Counted from the first letter of the stretch, positions 35,540 to 45,210 are shown. The stretch is DNA of 64,000 nucleotides from Halogranum rubrum (GCF_900114455.1 NZ_FOTC01000004.1:151964-215963); one strand, 5' to 3'. Notes: generated by a model from the letters alone, not told the origin. Numbers and translations: made by a program.

Positions 35540-35708
35540 CACTTACAGCGTGTCGGAGGTCTGTGAATCACGTCGATTACACCGCCTCCGAAATCCTCTC
35601 TATATCGAATCTGTTCTCCCACTAAGTCGGTAGAAGCGAACGAAACAGTGGGGAACGGTTCTATAAGAGACGTATAACAAAGCCTCTCTTGGTGGTTGTC
35701 GGAGAGGT

Positions 35709-37652
35709 ATGGTAGACAGCCTCTCAACTGCTGTTGTCGGAGACGTAGGCTTGTGTGGGTGCTTCGGCACCGAAGACCCTATCGTCCGAGACTCGCTCTC
35801 GAGTCCGAGGTGGACGGGTGCCACACGGACCGCGACTGATGACGGCGAACTCACCGTGGCGAGCACGACTCATCGGAGGATGGAGACTGACCCCCCCGCC
35901 ACCACAGCCGACGACACGGCTTCACTGTGGCTCTGGGGGACGGTCTGGGGCTACGAAGCCGAGCGGTACGTCGCGACGGACCCGTCGCGTTCGGTGGAGG
36001 TGTGTGCGGACCTCTACGACAAATACGGCACCGAATTCGTCGACCGTCTCAACGGTCGGTTTCTGGTGCTGGTCTACGACCATCTCGACGGTGATTTCCA
36101 CGTCGCCACGGATAACCTCGGCAGCCATCCTCTCTACACGGCGTCGAGTGGCGACGGCGTAGTGTTCTCGACTGACCTCCAGCATCTCGCTCGAATCGCG
36201 GACGCCCCGGTCGACGGGCGACTGATGGCGGAGTATCTGACGACGGGCCGTGTCAGTGGCTGTCTGACTCCTTTCACCGGTATCGAGGAGGTCCCACCAG
36301 GAACTGTCGAGACGTACGTCTCTGGGGAGCAGCCGACACGCCGGCGCTACTGGAAGCCTCGGTACCGACCGCTCGACAAGCCGTTCTCGTGGTTCGTCGA
36401 CCGATTCGTCGAGCGATTTCAGACGGTGATGGACGACTACAACCGCCCGGACAAGCGACACGGCGTCCTCTTGAGCGGCGGCAGCGACTCGCGCCTCCTG
36501 GTGGCGTCGCCTCCGTCGTCCGCCACCGCTTATCACATGTCCGACTGGGAGGGCCCCGAGACGCGAGTCGCAAAGCAGTCCGCAGAGATCGCCGGCGTCC
36601 CCTACGTCTGGTTACGTCGTGAACGCGACCACCACCGTCGCGCACTCGACGTCAACCCGGCGATGATGAACTTCTACGGTCGATTCGACCAGGCACACAC
36701 GACCGGCTTTCACACCAAACTCCGCGAGGAGTGTGACGTGTTGGTCTCCGGGCTGTACGCCGATACGTTCTTCAAAGGCGGGGCGATTCCGAAACAGTCG
36801 GTTCAGTTCGGCCCCCTGGGTGACTTGGACCTTCCAGTAGAGACATCCATCGAGAGCATCGAGGATTTCCTCGACGTCGTCGATCAACCGTTTCCCGAGT
36901 ACCTCTCGGAGAGCGGGTCGCTCGCAGACGTGATCCGTCCGGACCTCCGCAGGACCAGCGAGGGAATCGAGTACCGAGGCGTGTGCTACCCCTCGTTGTC
37001 GGAACTGGCGGCGTGCTGGGAGTTCTATCCGATGTCGAACGACCCCGACCTGTTCTACTACGGGTTGACGAAGACGATGCCACACTGGACCCCGTTTCTC
37101 GACAACCGTCTCATCGAACTCTCGCTGGCGATGCCGTGGCGCTACCAACTTCGACGGAACATTATCAACGCCGCACTCAGCCGTATCGCGCCGGACCTCG
37201 CCAGTATCCCCAACGCACGAACCGGTATCGCAGTCTCTTGGCCGTTCCCAATTCAGTACGCCGCTGCCCGAGCGACATCGCTCCGTCGCCAACTGCTGCC
37301 CGGCGAACCGCCGAAGCAGTACCTCGGCTACGGTCCGTGGACACCGCACGCCAAACTCCTCCAGACCGAGAGTTTCGGCATCGAGACGCTCGTCCAGAAC
37401 TGGGCGGTCATCGAGTCGCTCCCGTATCTTTCCCGCGAGGGGGTGTTGGAGTGCTACCGCGACCACATGGTCAACGGGAACCGACAGTTCGAGCTATACA
37501 TCCTCCTCGGCATGCTTCGGATGCCGCTCACCACGCATCTCGCTAAACGGTACGCCGGTCAGACATCGGTCCTCGACGACGACCACGACGGGATAGAACG
37601 GTTGCCCGAGAACTTCTCGAATATCTCTCTCGACAACGTGGAGGACCAGTGA
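35709..37652 (+). CDS. asparagine synthase-like protein with degenerate glutaminase domain
   Basis: 647 residues; TATA CGTATAACAA at 35671-35680. The N-terminal half resembles a class II amidotransferase domain (RLNGRFLVLVYDHLDGDFHVATDNLGSHPLYT) but there is no Cys at residue 2, so glutamine hydrolysis is unlikely. The C-terminal synthetase domain has the PP-loop SGGSDSR (256-262) and PFLDNRLIELSLAMPWRYQLRRNI. It should adenylate a carboxylate and add free ammonia or another amine. Homologues occur in exopolysaccharide and natural-product clusters. The stop overlaps the next ATG (TGATG). Confidence 0.82.
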   Translation: MVDSLSTAVVGDVGLCGCFGTEDPIVRDSLSSPRWTGATRTATDDGELTVASTTHRRMETDPPATTADDTASLWLWGTVWGYEAERYVATDPSRSVEVCADLYDKYGTEFVDRLNGRFLVLVYDHLDGDFHVATDNLGSHPLYTASSGDGVVFSTDLQHLARIADAPVDGRLMAEYLTTGRVSGCLTPFTGIEEVPPGTVETYVSGEQPTRRRYWKPRYRPLDKPFSWFVDRFVERFQTVMDDYNRPDKRHGVLLSGGSDSRLLVASPPSSATAYHMSDWEGPETRVAKQSAEIAGVPYVWLRRERDHHRRALDVNPAMMNFYGRFDQAHTTGFHTKLREECDVLVSGLYADTFFKGGAIPKQSVQFGPLGDLDLPVETSIESIEDFLDVVDQPFPEYLSESGSLADVIRPDLRRTSEGIEYRGVCYPSLSELAACWEFYPMSNDPDLFYYGLTKTMPHWTPFLDNRLIELSLAMPWRYQLRRNIINAALSRIAPDLASIPNARTGIAVSWPFPIQYAAARATSLRRQLLPGEPPKQYLGYGPWTPHAKLLQTESFGIETLVQNWAVIESLPYLSREGVLECYRDHMVNGNRQFELYILLGMLRMPLTTHLAKRYAGQTSVLDDDHDGIERLPENFSNISLDNVEDQ

Positions 37653-39262
37653 TGGATACGTTACTCGTCGGTATCGACGCCGCCTGCGGACCGGTGTTGG
37701 ACCCGCTGTTCGAAGCAGGTGCGCTGCCTGCTCTCGCATCGCTCGTCGAGGACGGGACGAGCGGTCCACTCGAATCACAGTTGCCACCGTGGACGCCGAG
37801 TGCCTGGCCCTCGCTCTACACAGGGACAAACCCGGGACGCCACGGCGCGTACAGCTTTCTCACGTACGACGGCTACGATTGGGACGTCGTCGACGCCCAC
37901 GCCGTCCGTGAACCGTCGCTCTGGGAACTCCTCGATGCACACGGTCTGTCGAGTGTCGTCGTCAACGTCCCCGTCACCTGTCCGCCTGCCACAATCGACG
38001 GGGCGGTGGTTCCGGGGTTCACGGCACCGGAAGACCCGCCGTGCCACCCCGAGGGCATCCTCGACGACGTTCGGGAGGCCATCGGTGAGTACACCGTCTA
38101 CGGGAGCACCGAGTTCGCCGACGCCGACCGCGAGGAACGACGTGCGGAGTACACCGCACTCGTTCGTTCGCGAGGGGCGGCGTTTCGATATCTCGCCGAC
38201 CGATTCGACCCCGACTTCGGATTCGTCCAGTTCCAACAGTCCGACACCGTCGTCCACGACTTCCCCGGTGACCGTGACCTGTTGGAGACGGTTTATCGCG
38301 CCATCGACGACGAACTCGGCGAGACGCTCGCCGCCTGTGACCCGAACCTCGTCGTCGTCGCCTCCGACCACGGCATCGGTCCCTACGACGGTTACGAGTT
38401 CTGTGTCAACGAGTTCCTCCGGCGTGAGGGATACGTTGAGACGACTCGCGAAGGGGACTCGCCGTCGTGGGTCCCCATCTGGCGAGACAACTTGCGTGCC
38501 GACGCGGGCGAGTCGACGACGTCGGTGGACCCGAGTCTCACCACACGGGCGCTCGACACGGCCGGTGCGGTCGGTCTCTCGCCGGCACGAGTCGCCACCC
38601 TTCTCGACCGTGTCGGCTTACTCGAAGCGGCGATGCGGGTCGTCCCTGACAGCGTCCGCCGACAGACGGGCGCGAACGAGACTGTCGACTTCGCGGCGTC
38701 GACGGCGTACTGTCGACTTCCGGTCGAACTCGGCATTCGACTCAACGTCGCCGGCCGAGAACCCGAAGGTGTCGTCGACCCCGCTCAGTACGAGTCTGTC
38801 CGTGCCGAGTTGATGACGACGCTCCGAAACGTCGAGACGCCGGACGGAGAGTTAGTCTTCGAGTCGGTTCTCCCTCGCGAGGAGGTGTTTCACGGTCCAG
38901 AACTCGACGACGCGGTGGACATCGTCACCGTCCCGAGTGAGTTCGACCACCTCGCGAGTGCACGAGTCGGGGGCGACGTGTTCGTCCCACCACACGAACC
39001 GTGGAATCACAAGCGCTACGGCTTCGTCGCCGTCGGTGGCCCCGACGCTCCCGCGACCAATCTGACCGACACTCACCTCCTCGACGTTGCGCCGACGGTG
39101 TTGTCGTCGCTCGGTGTCCCGTTGTCGGACCGGATGGACGGCGACGTCCTCCCCGGGTTCACCGCTCCCGGCACCGAGACGTACCCACGGGCGGCCCACG
39201 ACTCACACGGACGGTCGACGGCCCACGTCAAGAACCGACTCGCCGACCTCGGTTATCTATGA
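37652..39262 (+). CDS. alkaline phosphatase-superfamily protein (phosphodiesterase/phosphotransferase type)
   Basis: 536 residues from the ATG at 37652. Metal and nucleophile motifs are visible: LLVGIDAACG, the PWTPSAWPSLYTGTNPGRHG nucleophile region (Thr), SDTVVHDFPGDRD, VVVASDHGIGPYDG and PHEPWNHKRYGFVAVGGPDA. They match type I phosphodiesterase/nucleotide pyrophosphatase relatives found in archaeal glycosylation clusters. It may transfer or remove phospho- groups on a surface glycan. It is translationally coupled to the asparagine-synthase-like gene. Confidence 0.85.
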   Translation: MDTLLVGIDAACGPVLDPLFEAGALPALASLVEDGTSGPLESQLPPWTPSAWPSLYTGTNPGRHGAYSFLTYDGYDWDVVDAHAVREPSLWELLDAHGLSSVVVNVPVTCPPATIDGAVVPGFTAPEDPPCHPEGILDDVREAIGEYTVYGSTEFADADREERRAEYTALVRSRGAAFRYLADRFDPDFGFVQFQQSDTVVHDFPGDRDLLETVYRAIDDELGETLAACDPNLVVVASDHGIGPYDGYEFCVNEFLRREGYVETTREGDSPSWVPIWRDNLRADAGESTTSVDPSLTTRALDTAGAVGLSPARVATLLDRVGLLEAAMRVVPDSVRRQTGANETVDFAASTAYCRLPVELGIRLNVAGREPEGVVDPAQYESVRAELMTTLRNVETPDGELVFESVLPREEVFHGPELDDAVDIVTVPSEFDHLASARVGGDVFVPPHEPWNHKRYGFVAVGGPDAPATNLTDTHLLDVAPTVLSSLGVPLSDRMDGDVLPGFTAPGTETYPRAAHDSHGRSTAHVKNRLADLGYL

Positions 39263-39374
39263 CCGGGAGCGCTCACAGCATGTCACACGCCACTCGGTAC
39301 GAACCTCGACACCGTCCCCGAACTATATTAGCATCGTCTCCGAACATCGATATGTCCGACACACACAACCCACA

Positions 39375-40424
39375 ATGAGTATCTCCATCTCCCGCATCGA
39401 CGAAAGTGAATCAACGACTTGGAACGACTACGTAGACCGGTTCCCCGGTACCAACCCTTTCCATCGCTGGGAGGGATTACAGACCGTCGCGGACTACTCG
39501 GGGTGCCGACTCCATCCGCTCGTCGGTTACAACGGAAACCAACCCGTCGCGCTCGTCCCACTGTACGAACGTTCGGCGCGGGGAAGGACACTCGTCAGGA
39601 GTCCACCGCGACTCGTCGAGAGTTTCCCGCTCGGGCCGGTGTTCGCCCCACCGGGTGGGATGAAACGACGAAAGACCGAACGGAACAGAACCGAGTTCGT
39701 CGACGCCGTCCAGACGTGGCTCGACGAACACGTCGACCCATCGTACGTCCATATCCGTGCAGGACCAGTGGTTAGCGACGTACGTACGTTCCAGTGGAAC
39801 GGCTACGACGCTACGCCGTTCTACACGTACTTCCTCGACCTCACGCCGGACCCGGACGATTTGCTGGCGTCGTTCAGCCGCGACGCACGGACGAACGTCC
39901 GCGACGCCGAGGAATCCGGTGTGACGGTTCGAGAGGGTGACAAAACCGACGTCAAACGAATCATTCGGCAAGTCGAGCGTCGACATCACGAACAGGACGA
40001 ATCGTATCCGATGCCGGTACCGTTCGTCGCCGACTGCTATAGCCGACTTCCCGAGGGCGCTGTCCGCGCGTACGTCGCCGAGATGGACGGTGAGATGGTC
40101 TCGGGAATTGTGACGCTCGAGACCGAGGACGTCATCTATCGGTGGCAGGGCGGCGTCAAGTACGGTGGGGACGCTCCCACGACGGACCTCTTAGACTGGC
40201 ACATCATGCAGGCCGCCCGTGACCGTGGTATCGAGCAGTACGACCTGGTCGGAGCGAACATGCGACGCCTCTGTGGGTACAAGGCGAAGTTCTCCCCGGA
40301 ACCAGTCGTCTACTACAACCTCACACGACACGACCGTCTCCACCAGTTCCTCACCGACGCGCAGTCACTGGCCGATGGTCTCGTACACGGCTTCGAGACG
40401 CTTCGCCACCGGGTAGACCGATAG
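39375..40424 (+). CDS. FemAB/GNAT-like acyltransferase
   Basis: 349 residues from the ATG at 39375; the longer frame overlaps the preceding gene. A possible TATA (AACTATATTA) lies at 39321-39330. Motifs are NDYVDRFPGTNPFHRWEGL at the start, SFSRDARTNVRDAEESGVTVRE in the middle and MDGEMVSGIVTLETEDVIYRWQGGVKYGGDAPTTDLLDWHIMQAARDRG near the end, typical of the FemX/peptidoglycan-bridge type double-GNAT fold. Archaea lack murein, so these proteins probably attach amino acyl groups to surface glycans. With the asparagine-synthase-like gene it points to an amide- or amino-acid-decorated glycan. Confidence 0.8.
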   Translation: MSISISRIDESESTTWNDYVDRFPGTNPFHRWEGLQTVADYSGCRLHPLVGYNGNQPVALVPLYERSARGRTLVRSPPRLVESFPLGPVFAPPGGMKRRKTERNRTEFVDAVQTWLDEHVDPSYVHIRAGPVVSDVRTFQWNGYDATPFYTYFLDLTPDPDDLLASFSRDARTNVRDAEESGVTVREGDKTDVKRIIRQVERRHHEQDESYPMPVPFVADCYSRLPEGAVRAYVAEMDGEMVSGIVTLETEDVIYRWQGGVKYGGDAPTTDLLDWHIMQAARDRGIEQYDLVGANMRRLCGYKAKFSPEPVVYYNLTRHDRLHQFLTDAQSLADGLVHGFETLRHRVDR

Positions 40425-41031
40425 TCGGCACCGGTACCGGTGACGGTACCGACGCCGTTCGCTCTATCTCGTCGGTCTGCTCGAATTCACAGCAGACGTC
40501 TCATCGTTCGATAGCTTCTGACCGATTGTAGACGGCAGCGGCGAGTGAATCTCGTGAGACGGTTATTAGTACTGCTCTATACTCCACTTTTATTCGGATA
40601 AGTGTACCATTAATAACTGACAATGAAACAAGAAATTGCTCTGACTTTTGTAATTGATATTATTAAAGAGAAGAACTCTGTTCACATGATATCTCTGCTC
40701 GGACTGTGGCGTAGGCTACTAACTTACGAGAACTGGTAACAAACTCTGTAATCGACCACCGCAGACTCGCAGATAACTATACGAAATTTAACACGAATCC
40801 ACTCGTATCCGCCTGGGAGTTAGAACACATATCCCGAATGTTTACAAAAATAGGACTGTAATTGTAAATTGAAAGTCACTACTCGCTACTCGTCCGGTGC
40901 GGTCAGACTATAGTAGTCCGACTCTTATTCGGCTAGCGAAAGCGACTCAGTGTGTACTATCGGATGTCGAGCGGGTGGTCTCCTGATTGGGAAGTGACTA
41001 CGCTCGAAGAGTGAAATCGGTCGAGAGAGGC
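40425..41031. other. 607-bp convergent intergenic region, AT-rich in the middle
   Basis: A perfect 14-bp palindrome, CACCGGTACCGGTG (40429-40442), lies just after the acyltransferase stop. The stretch from about 40600 to 40870 is very AT-rich, with one tiny frame (37 codons from 40623) that I do not consider a gene. Convergent neighbours mean no promoter is needed, so the AT-rich block may be a remnant of inserted DNA. Confidence 0.5.
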
Positions 41032-42300
41032 CTACTCTACGTAGCGGTCCGCTTCACCCTCGACGGTCACGCTACTTCCACGACCCGGAATCTCTTCGAC
41101 CTTCGAAGGGTCGACGTCGGTCAGCGAGCCATCGGCCGTCGCTTTCACCGCTGTGAGGAACGCCTCGGCGACGTGCTGAATTCGGTAGAGACGATCACCG
41201 AGCGTCCCCGCAGAGACTTCGAAGAGGACGCTTCCCATACCCCGAAGACCGAAGCCGTTTCGCGCGATACCGGCGTAAGTCCCGCCAGGATACCACGTCG
41301 AGTTCGGAGTGTGCTCGTCGCCAACTGTCAGCACGTCGGTGTCGCTCTCGGTCGTTATCGCGTCGTACATCGTATAGACGAGTTGCTTCGAGAGATTTCG
41401 TGCATCCTCTGGCACGTCTTCGTTGATCGGCCAGAACAGCGACGACGTGACGATGTGACCGGCACCCGGGTCGTTAGGGTCTGGGGGGTACATCTCTTCC
41501 TCACCGAGTTCGCCGTCGATGTACTGCTGACGGTCGACGAACTTCAAGTCCTCGTCGACGACGTACTCGCCTTGACGGTGGAAGTCGATGATCCACTCGG
41601 TATCGAGGTCTTCGACCCGACTGTCGACGGCCACTGCCTCCGGAACGGGATTTTCGGGGAACTTCTCGGGATAGCTCTGGTACAAGTCGCTATCCTCCCA
41701 CTCGGGCCAGTGATACCGATTGACGTCCCAACCGACGAACGGGGTGTCGGCGGCGAAGATCCCGATATCCGCTCCGAAGATGTCGGCACCGGCCGCCGCA
41801 GGTGCGTCCGTATCGACGTTGTATCGCTGTCGAGCGACGAAGCCGTCCGGATTCACTCGAGGGACCAGATGGACCGTCAGTTCCTTCCGAACTTTCTTGA
41901 CTGCAGTGGTGTCAGCACACGCCAGATACTGCAACGCCGCGATGGTCCCCTCGGCCATTATCAACTCGTCGCCGTGCTGTTGTGCGATCACCATCACGTC
42001 GGTCGGTCCGCTTCCGACGGATGCCTCCCAGAGCGGTCGACCTTGATTCGATTCGCCGATCGTCGTGACAGAGACGTTCTCGATAGACCGTAGGAGCTTC
42101 TCGAGTTCGTCGTTGTCGAGGAGATCGTCGTTCTGGAGGAAGTCCGGATCGTACTCGGTATCACCGTCGAGGGCGTCCGGAAGAGCTGTCTGTTCGTCTT
42201 TCTCGTCGTTGTTCTCGTGACCGCTGGCCTGTGAGCTGAAGACGCTTGCGCCTGCGAGGCTTCCGAGCGTCCCCAAAAACTTTCGACGTTCTATTGTCAT
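41032..42300 (-). CDS. M14-family zinc carboxypeptidase, Tat-exported
   Basis: 422 residues. A Tat signal (ERRKFLGTLGSLAGASVF) opens the protein. The M14 zinc ligands are in QQHGDELI (HxxE) and DFHRQGEY (His), the substrate arginine and Asn-Pro-Asp are in LVPRVNPDGF, and the catalytic Glu is likely in SVLFEVSAGTLG. It hydrolyses C-terminal residues from peptides outside the cell. It stands alone in its operon. The upstream region is AT-rich (42300-42400). Confidence 0.88.
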   Translation of the reverse strand: MTIERRKFLGTLGSLAGASVFSSQASGHENNDEKDEQTALPDALDGDTEYDPDFLQNDDLLDNDELEKLLRSIENVSVTTIGESNQGRPLWEASVGSGPTDVMVIAQQHGDELIMAEGTIAALQYLACADTTAVKKVRKELTVHLVPRVNPDGFVARQRYNVDTDAPAAAGADIFGADIGIFAADTPFVGWDVNRYHWPEWEDSDLYQSYPEKFPENPVPEAVAVDSRVEDLDTEWIIDFHRQGEYVVDEDLKFVDRQQYIDGELGEEEMYPPDPNDPGAGHIVTSSLFWPINEDVPEDARNLSKQLVYTMYDAITTESDTDVLTVGDEHTPNSTWYPGGTYAGIARNGFGLRGMGSVLFEVSAGTLGDRLYRIQHVAEAFLTAVKATADGSLTDVDPSKVEEIPGRGSSVTVEGEADRYVE

Positions 42301-42527
42301 CTTACCACAGTATCATGTGCAGCACAGTTGGGTTATATCTAGGGTTATATGGTGATAATTATATTATTAACGCGGACAGTAGCTAACTCAATATTTTTCG
42401 ACCCCGAGTAACTCGTAATCGATTCTAGCCACGTGCTCTCGATGACTCTCACGAAGAAACAGGTGTGATTACTTGGTAATATTCTCAACCGATAATGCTA
42501 TTATAGTAGACCGACGAGTCGATATCC

Positions 42528-43880
42528 ATGAGCGAAGAAACGCGGTACGATGTGTGGGCCTCCACCCGTGGCAGACTCGGTCACCATCTCACCGAGATGG
42601 GTCCGTCGTGGGTTGCCGGCGCCGTCGCCGCCGGTCCAGCGACGATGGCGAGTCTCCTCACAGCGGGTGCGACGTTCGGCTACGACCTCCTCTGGGTCGT
42701 TATCCTCTCTGCGATTCTCGGTGCAACCGCACAGTATCTCGCGATGCGACTCGGGCTCCTAACCGAGTCGGGAATCGTCTCGGTCGTCGAGTCGGCGCTC
42801 GGTGGAAAGTGGGCTTGGCTTCTCGTCGCCGACGTCGTCCTTGCAGCTGGGCTCGCACAACTCGTCATCATGAAGACGGTCGCCAGTGTCTCTGAGACCG
42901 TGACCGGTATCGACGGACGACTCTGGGCCGTCGCGTGGGCGGTCGTGCTTGCAGTCGGCCTCGCTGGTCGCGGCTACCGTGTTATCGAGGTCGGCGCCAA
43001 GGTACTCGTCAGCATAGTCGTCGTCGCCTTCCTCGCTTCAGCGCTCATCGTTCCTCTCGACTCGGGTGCAGCAGTGAGCGGGCTGGTTCCGACCATCGAC
43101 GGCGGAGTCGACAAGGCACTCGTCGCAGCAGGTATCCTCGGTGGTGCCGTACATATCACGCTCGTCACGATGCAGTCGTACACGATGCGAGCGCGCGAGT
43201 GGACTCGCGAGAACTACGGTCTCGCGACGTTCGATATCGGAGCCTCGATGCTCGTCGCATTCGGCGTCTATAGCCTTGCCATCTTCCTCGTGGCTGCGGG
43301 CGTCCTCCACACGTCCGGGGTCCAAGCGGCGGAGTTGACTGCGATCTCAGCGTCGCAAGCGCTGGGGCCACTGGTCGGTGCCAACGCAGAGTGGTTGTTC
43401 CTCCTCGGTCTCTGGGGAGCGTCCGTCTCCACGCTCGGAGGTAACACCGTGGTGCCGCCGTATCTCGTCGCTGACAAACTCGGCTGGGAGACTGACGTCT
43501 CGGACTATCGATACCGGAGTCTGCTCGCCGCTGTCGCGCTGCTCAGTGCGGGCGGTGTGTTCGTCGGCGGTTCGTTCTTCCCGCTTCTCGTACTCGTCTT
43601 GGCGTTCGGACTCGTCGGGACGCCGTTCGCGCTCGTTCTCGTCCTCTATCTCCTGAACAAACCCGACGTCGTTTCAGTCCAGAACTCTCGGGCAGCCAAC
43701 GTCGGTGGTCTGGTTCTCGTCGGGGTCACGTCCGTTCTCGCAGCATCGTTCGTTCGCGAGCAGGTCGCAAGCGGGGTCGGCGACCCAACGACGCTGTTCG
43801 TCCTCGTGTTCACCGTCGTACTCGGTTCGCCCACGGTCGGTCTCGGTGTCAAGTTTGGCCAGGAGGAAGTCTTCGCATGA
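42528..43880 (+). CDS. Nramp-like membrane transporter lacking the metal-binding motifs
   Basis: 450 residues, about 11 membrane helices, 42528 start with TATA GCTATTATAG at 42497-42506. The fold signature GPSWVAGAVAAGPATMASLL aligns with Nramp helix 1, but DPGN is replaced by AGPA (about 35-38). In helix 6 the MPHN motif is replaced by HITL in GGAVHITLVTMQS (about 206-218). The transition-metal site of Nramp1/DMT1 is therefore absent and another cation or solute is likely. The stop overlaps the next gene by 4 nt (ATGA). Confidence 0.8.
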   Translation: MSEETRYDVWASTRGRLGHHLTEMGPSWVAGAVAAGPATMASLLTAGATFGYDLLWVVILSAILGATAQYLAMRLGLLTESGIVSVVESALGGKWAWLLVADVVLAAGLAQLVIMKTVASVSETVTGIDGRLWAVAWAVVLAVGLAGRGYRVIEVGAKVLVSIVVVAFLASALIVPLDSGAAVSGLVPTIDGGVDKALVAAGILGGAVHITLVTMQSYTMRAREWTRENYGLATFDIGASMLVAFGVYSLAIFLVAAGVLHTSGVQAAELTAISASQALGPLVGANAEWLFLLGLWGASVSTLGGNTVVPPYLVADKLGWETDVSDYRYRSLLAAVALLSAGGVFVGGSFFPLLVLVLAFGLVGTPFALVLVLYLLNKPDVVSVQNSRAANVGGLVLVGVTSVLAASFVREQVASGVGDPTTLFVLVFTVVLGSPTVGLGVKFGQEEVFA

Positions 43881-44440
43881 ACGACGGTCTGCCGTTTCCA
43901 CTCTCTGGGTCAACACTGGTGACCGGTCCGTCCAACGTCGGTAAGACCCGATTGACGGCTCGTGCACTCGACGAGTGGGTCTCTGCGCACTCTCCCGATG
44001 CTGTCGTAGTGTTCGAATTCGGCCCGGAGTACGAACACGGCGGGCGAATCCTGGGTCGACGGCTCTCACGATTCACCGACATCCCCGACGAAGTGTGCTA
44101 CAGCGTCTTGGACGCACGCGCACCGAGGGCCGAAAGCACGAGTGAAACAGAGCTACTTCAGCTTGCGAGAGAGAACGCCACCGGTGCCGAACGCCTCCTC
44201 GACCGTGCTCCACAGAGTCCCGTTGCCGTCTTCGTCAACGACACCACCATCGGGTTTCAACACGAAGAGAGCGACGTCAACCGGCTCCTTGCGTACTGTG
44301 CCAGGGCACGATGCTCGGTCCTCAACGCGTTCGAAAGCGACGAACTCGGCACCGATGACCCTGTGTCTCGTCAAGAACACGCTACTCTGGAGTATCTCAA
44401 AGCGTGTACCGACCGAACAGTGACGCTCGGAACAGACTGA
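43877..44440 (+). CDS. small P-loop NTPase, transporter-coupled
   Basis: 187 residues. Walker A is TGPSNVGKT (16-24); a Walker B-like strand is VAVFVNDTTI (usual DE replaced by ND). The protein is otherwise a RecA-like core (DAVVVFEFGPEYE; RARCSVLNAFESDELG, a sensor-like strand). It is translationally coupled to the Nramp-like transporter by a 4-nt overlap, so a regulatory or energising role for that protein is likely. I do not recognise a characterised family. Confidence 0.7.
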   Translation: MNDGLPFPLSGSTLVTGPSNVGKTRLTARALDEWVSAHSPDAVVVFEFGPEYEHGGRILGRRLSRFTDIPDEVCYSVLDARAPRAESTSETELLQLARENATGAERLLDRAPQSPVAVFVNDTTIGFQHEESDVNRLLAYCARARCSVLNAFESDELGTDDPVSRQEHATLEYLKACTDRTVTLGTD

Positions 44441-44874
44441 CCCCACTCGTCGCTGCATCGTCAGATGCGTCTCTAGCGAGCAACCACAGAAACAGGAGGG
44501 GCCGCTCGTCGAGGAGTGTGAGTTGTGAGGATACGATCGAAACACGCGGCGAGGGGAAGACGGTATCGCAGAGGTCGAACACGGCTACGTCGTCGTCGAC
44601 AGCGACTCGACTCAGCTTGGGGAAGCCATCGTGAATAGACACTCCTGCTACGAGACTGAAATAGTTGGACTTCTTGGGTCAGTTGTCTCTCGTTCGCAGT
44701 GGTAGGAGAGATGACCTTTCACTTACTCTCGCTACCGAGTGGCTGCACACGTGGACTACCGAACGTGGCTAGTCTCTCCGCAGACGATACCGTCCACGAT
44801 GTACTTTCGGACGACTACGAGTAGCGCGTTGCTCGAGAACCAGGTGAAACTACACTCCTACACATCTTCGCCAA
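44441..44874. other. 434-bp interval with a TRAM-like gene remnant
   Basis: The stretch lies between the NTPase gene and the leftward small-protein gene. A coding-like frame at 44529-44705 is listed separately. The rest shows no gene or repeat. Confidence 0.4.
44529..44705 (+). pseudogene. possible TRAM-domain remnant
   Basis: An open frame without a start codon reads GEDGIAEVEHGYVVVDSDST and ends at a TAG. It resembles the core of the TRAM protein 1 kb to the right (GDGIARTDRGYVLIVPDTEQ), suggesting a decayed paralogue. The match is short, so this is a tentative call. Confidence 0.35.
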
Positions 44875-45210
44875 CTACCTCTCCGACCCAACCGGTCCTT
44901 TGTACTTCGACTTGACTTTCTCTCCCTCGCGCCACTGCCAGTAGTAGTAGCGGTTGTCGTTGATGTCTTTCACCGTGATTGTCGCTTTCGAGGGAACGTC
45001 GTCGGGGAAATCGTCTGATTCCGCTTCGACGTATTCATCTTGTCCGTCCTGCCCGTCCCATTCTGTGAGTTGCGCTTCGCGTTCGCGATGCTCGGCGAAT
45101 TCGTCGGCGTATCGAGCGATATCTCGAAGCACGTTCGGAGACTGGTCGGTAAGTTTCTCGGCGATACTGCCTGGTATCTCCTCCGGAAGCGTTGGTAGGG
45201 AGTCGGACAT
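44875..45210 (-). CDS. small haloarchaeal protein (DUF6788-like)
   Basis: 111 residues from the ATG at 45210. A helical N-terminus (GSIAEKLTDQSPNVLRDIARYADEFAEHREREAQL) and a C-terminal strand region ending YYYWQWREGEKVKSKYKGP, a pattern seen in many small haloarchaeal proteins of plasmid regions. The function is unknown. The upstream region has two inverted copies of GTTAACCAAC (45222-45231 and 45255-45263), which look like an operator around its promoter. Confidence 0.65.
   Translation of the reverse strand: MSDSLPTLPEEIPGSIAEKLTDQSPNVLRDIARYADEFAEHREREAQLTEWDGQDGQDEYVEAESDDFPDDVPSKATITVKDINDNRYYYWQWREGEKVKSKYKGPVGSER

Noticed and set aside
35541-35560. AACACTTACAGCGTGTCGG after the flippase gene, resembling an ORB core
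   Set aside because: Only the first ten bases fit the ORB core and there is no G-string; 5 kb from the origin and probably chance.
39087-39374. Longer start for the FemAB-like protein
   Set aside because: The extension lies inside the upstream phosphatase-type gene and looks like shadow sequence; the ATG at 39375 matches the family start.
40623-40736. 37-codon AT-rich frame after the acyltransferase gene
   Set aside because: Too short, no similarity recognised and no TATA or operon context.
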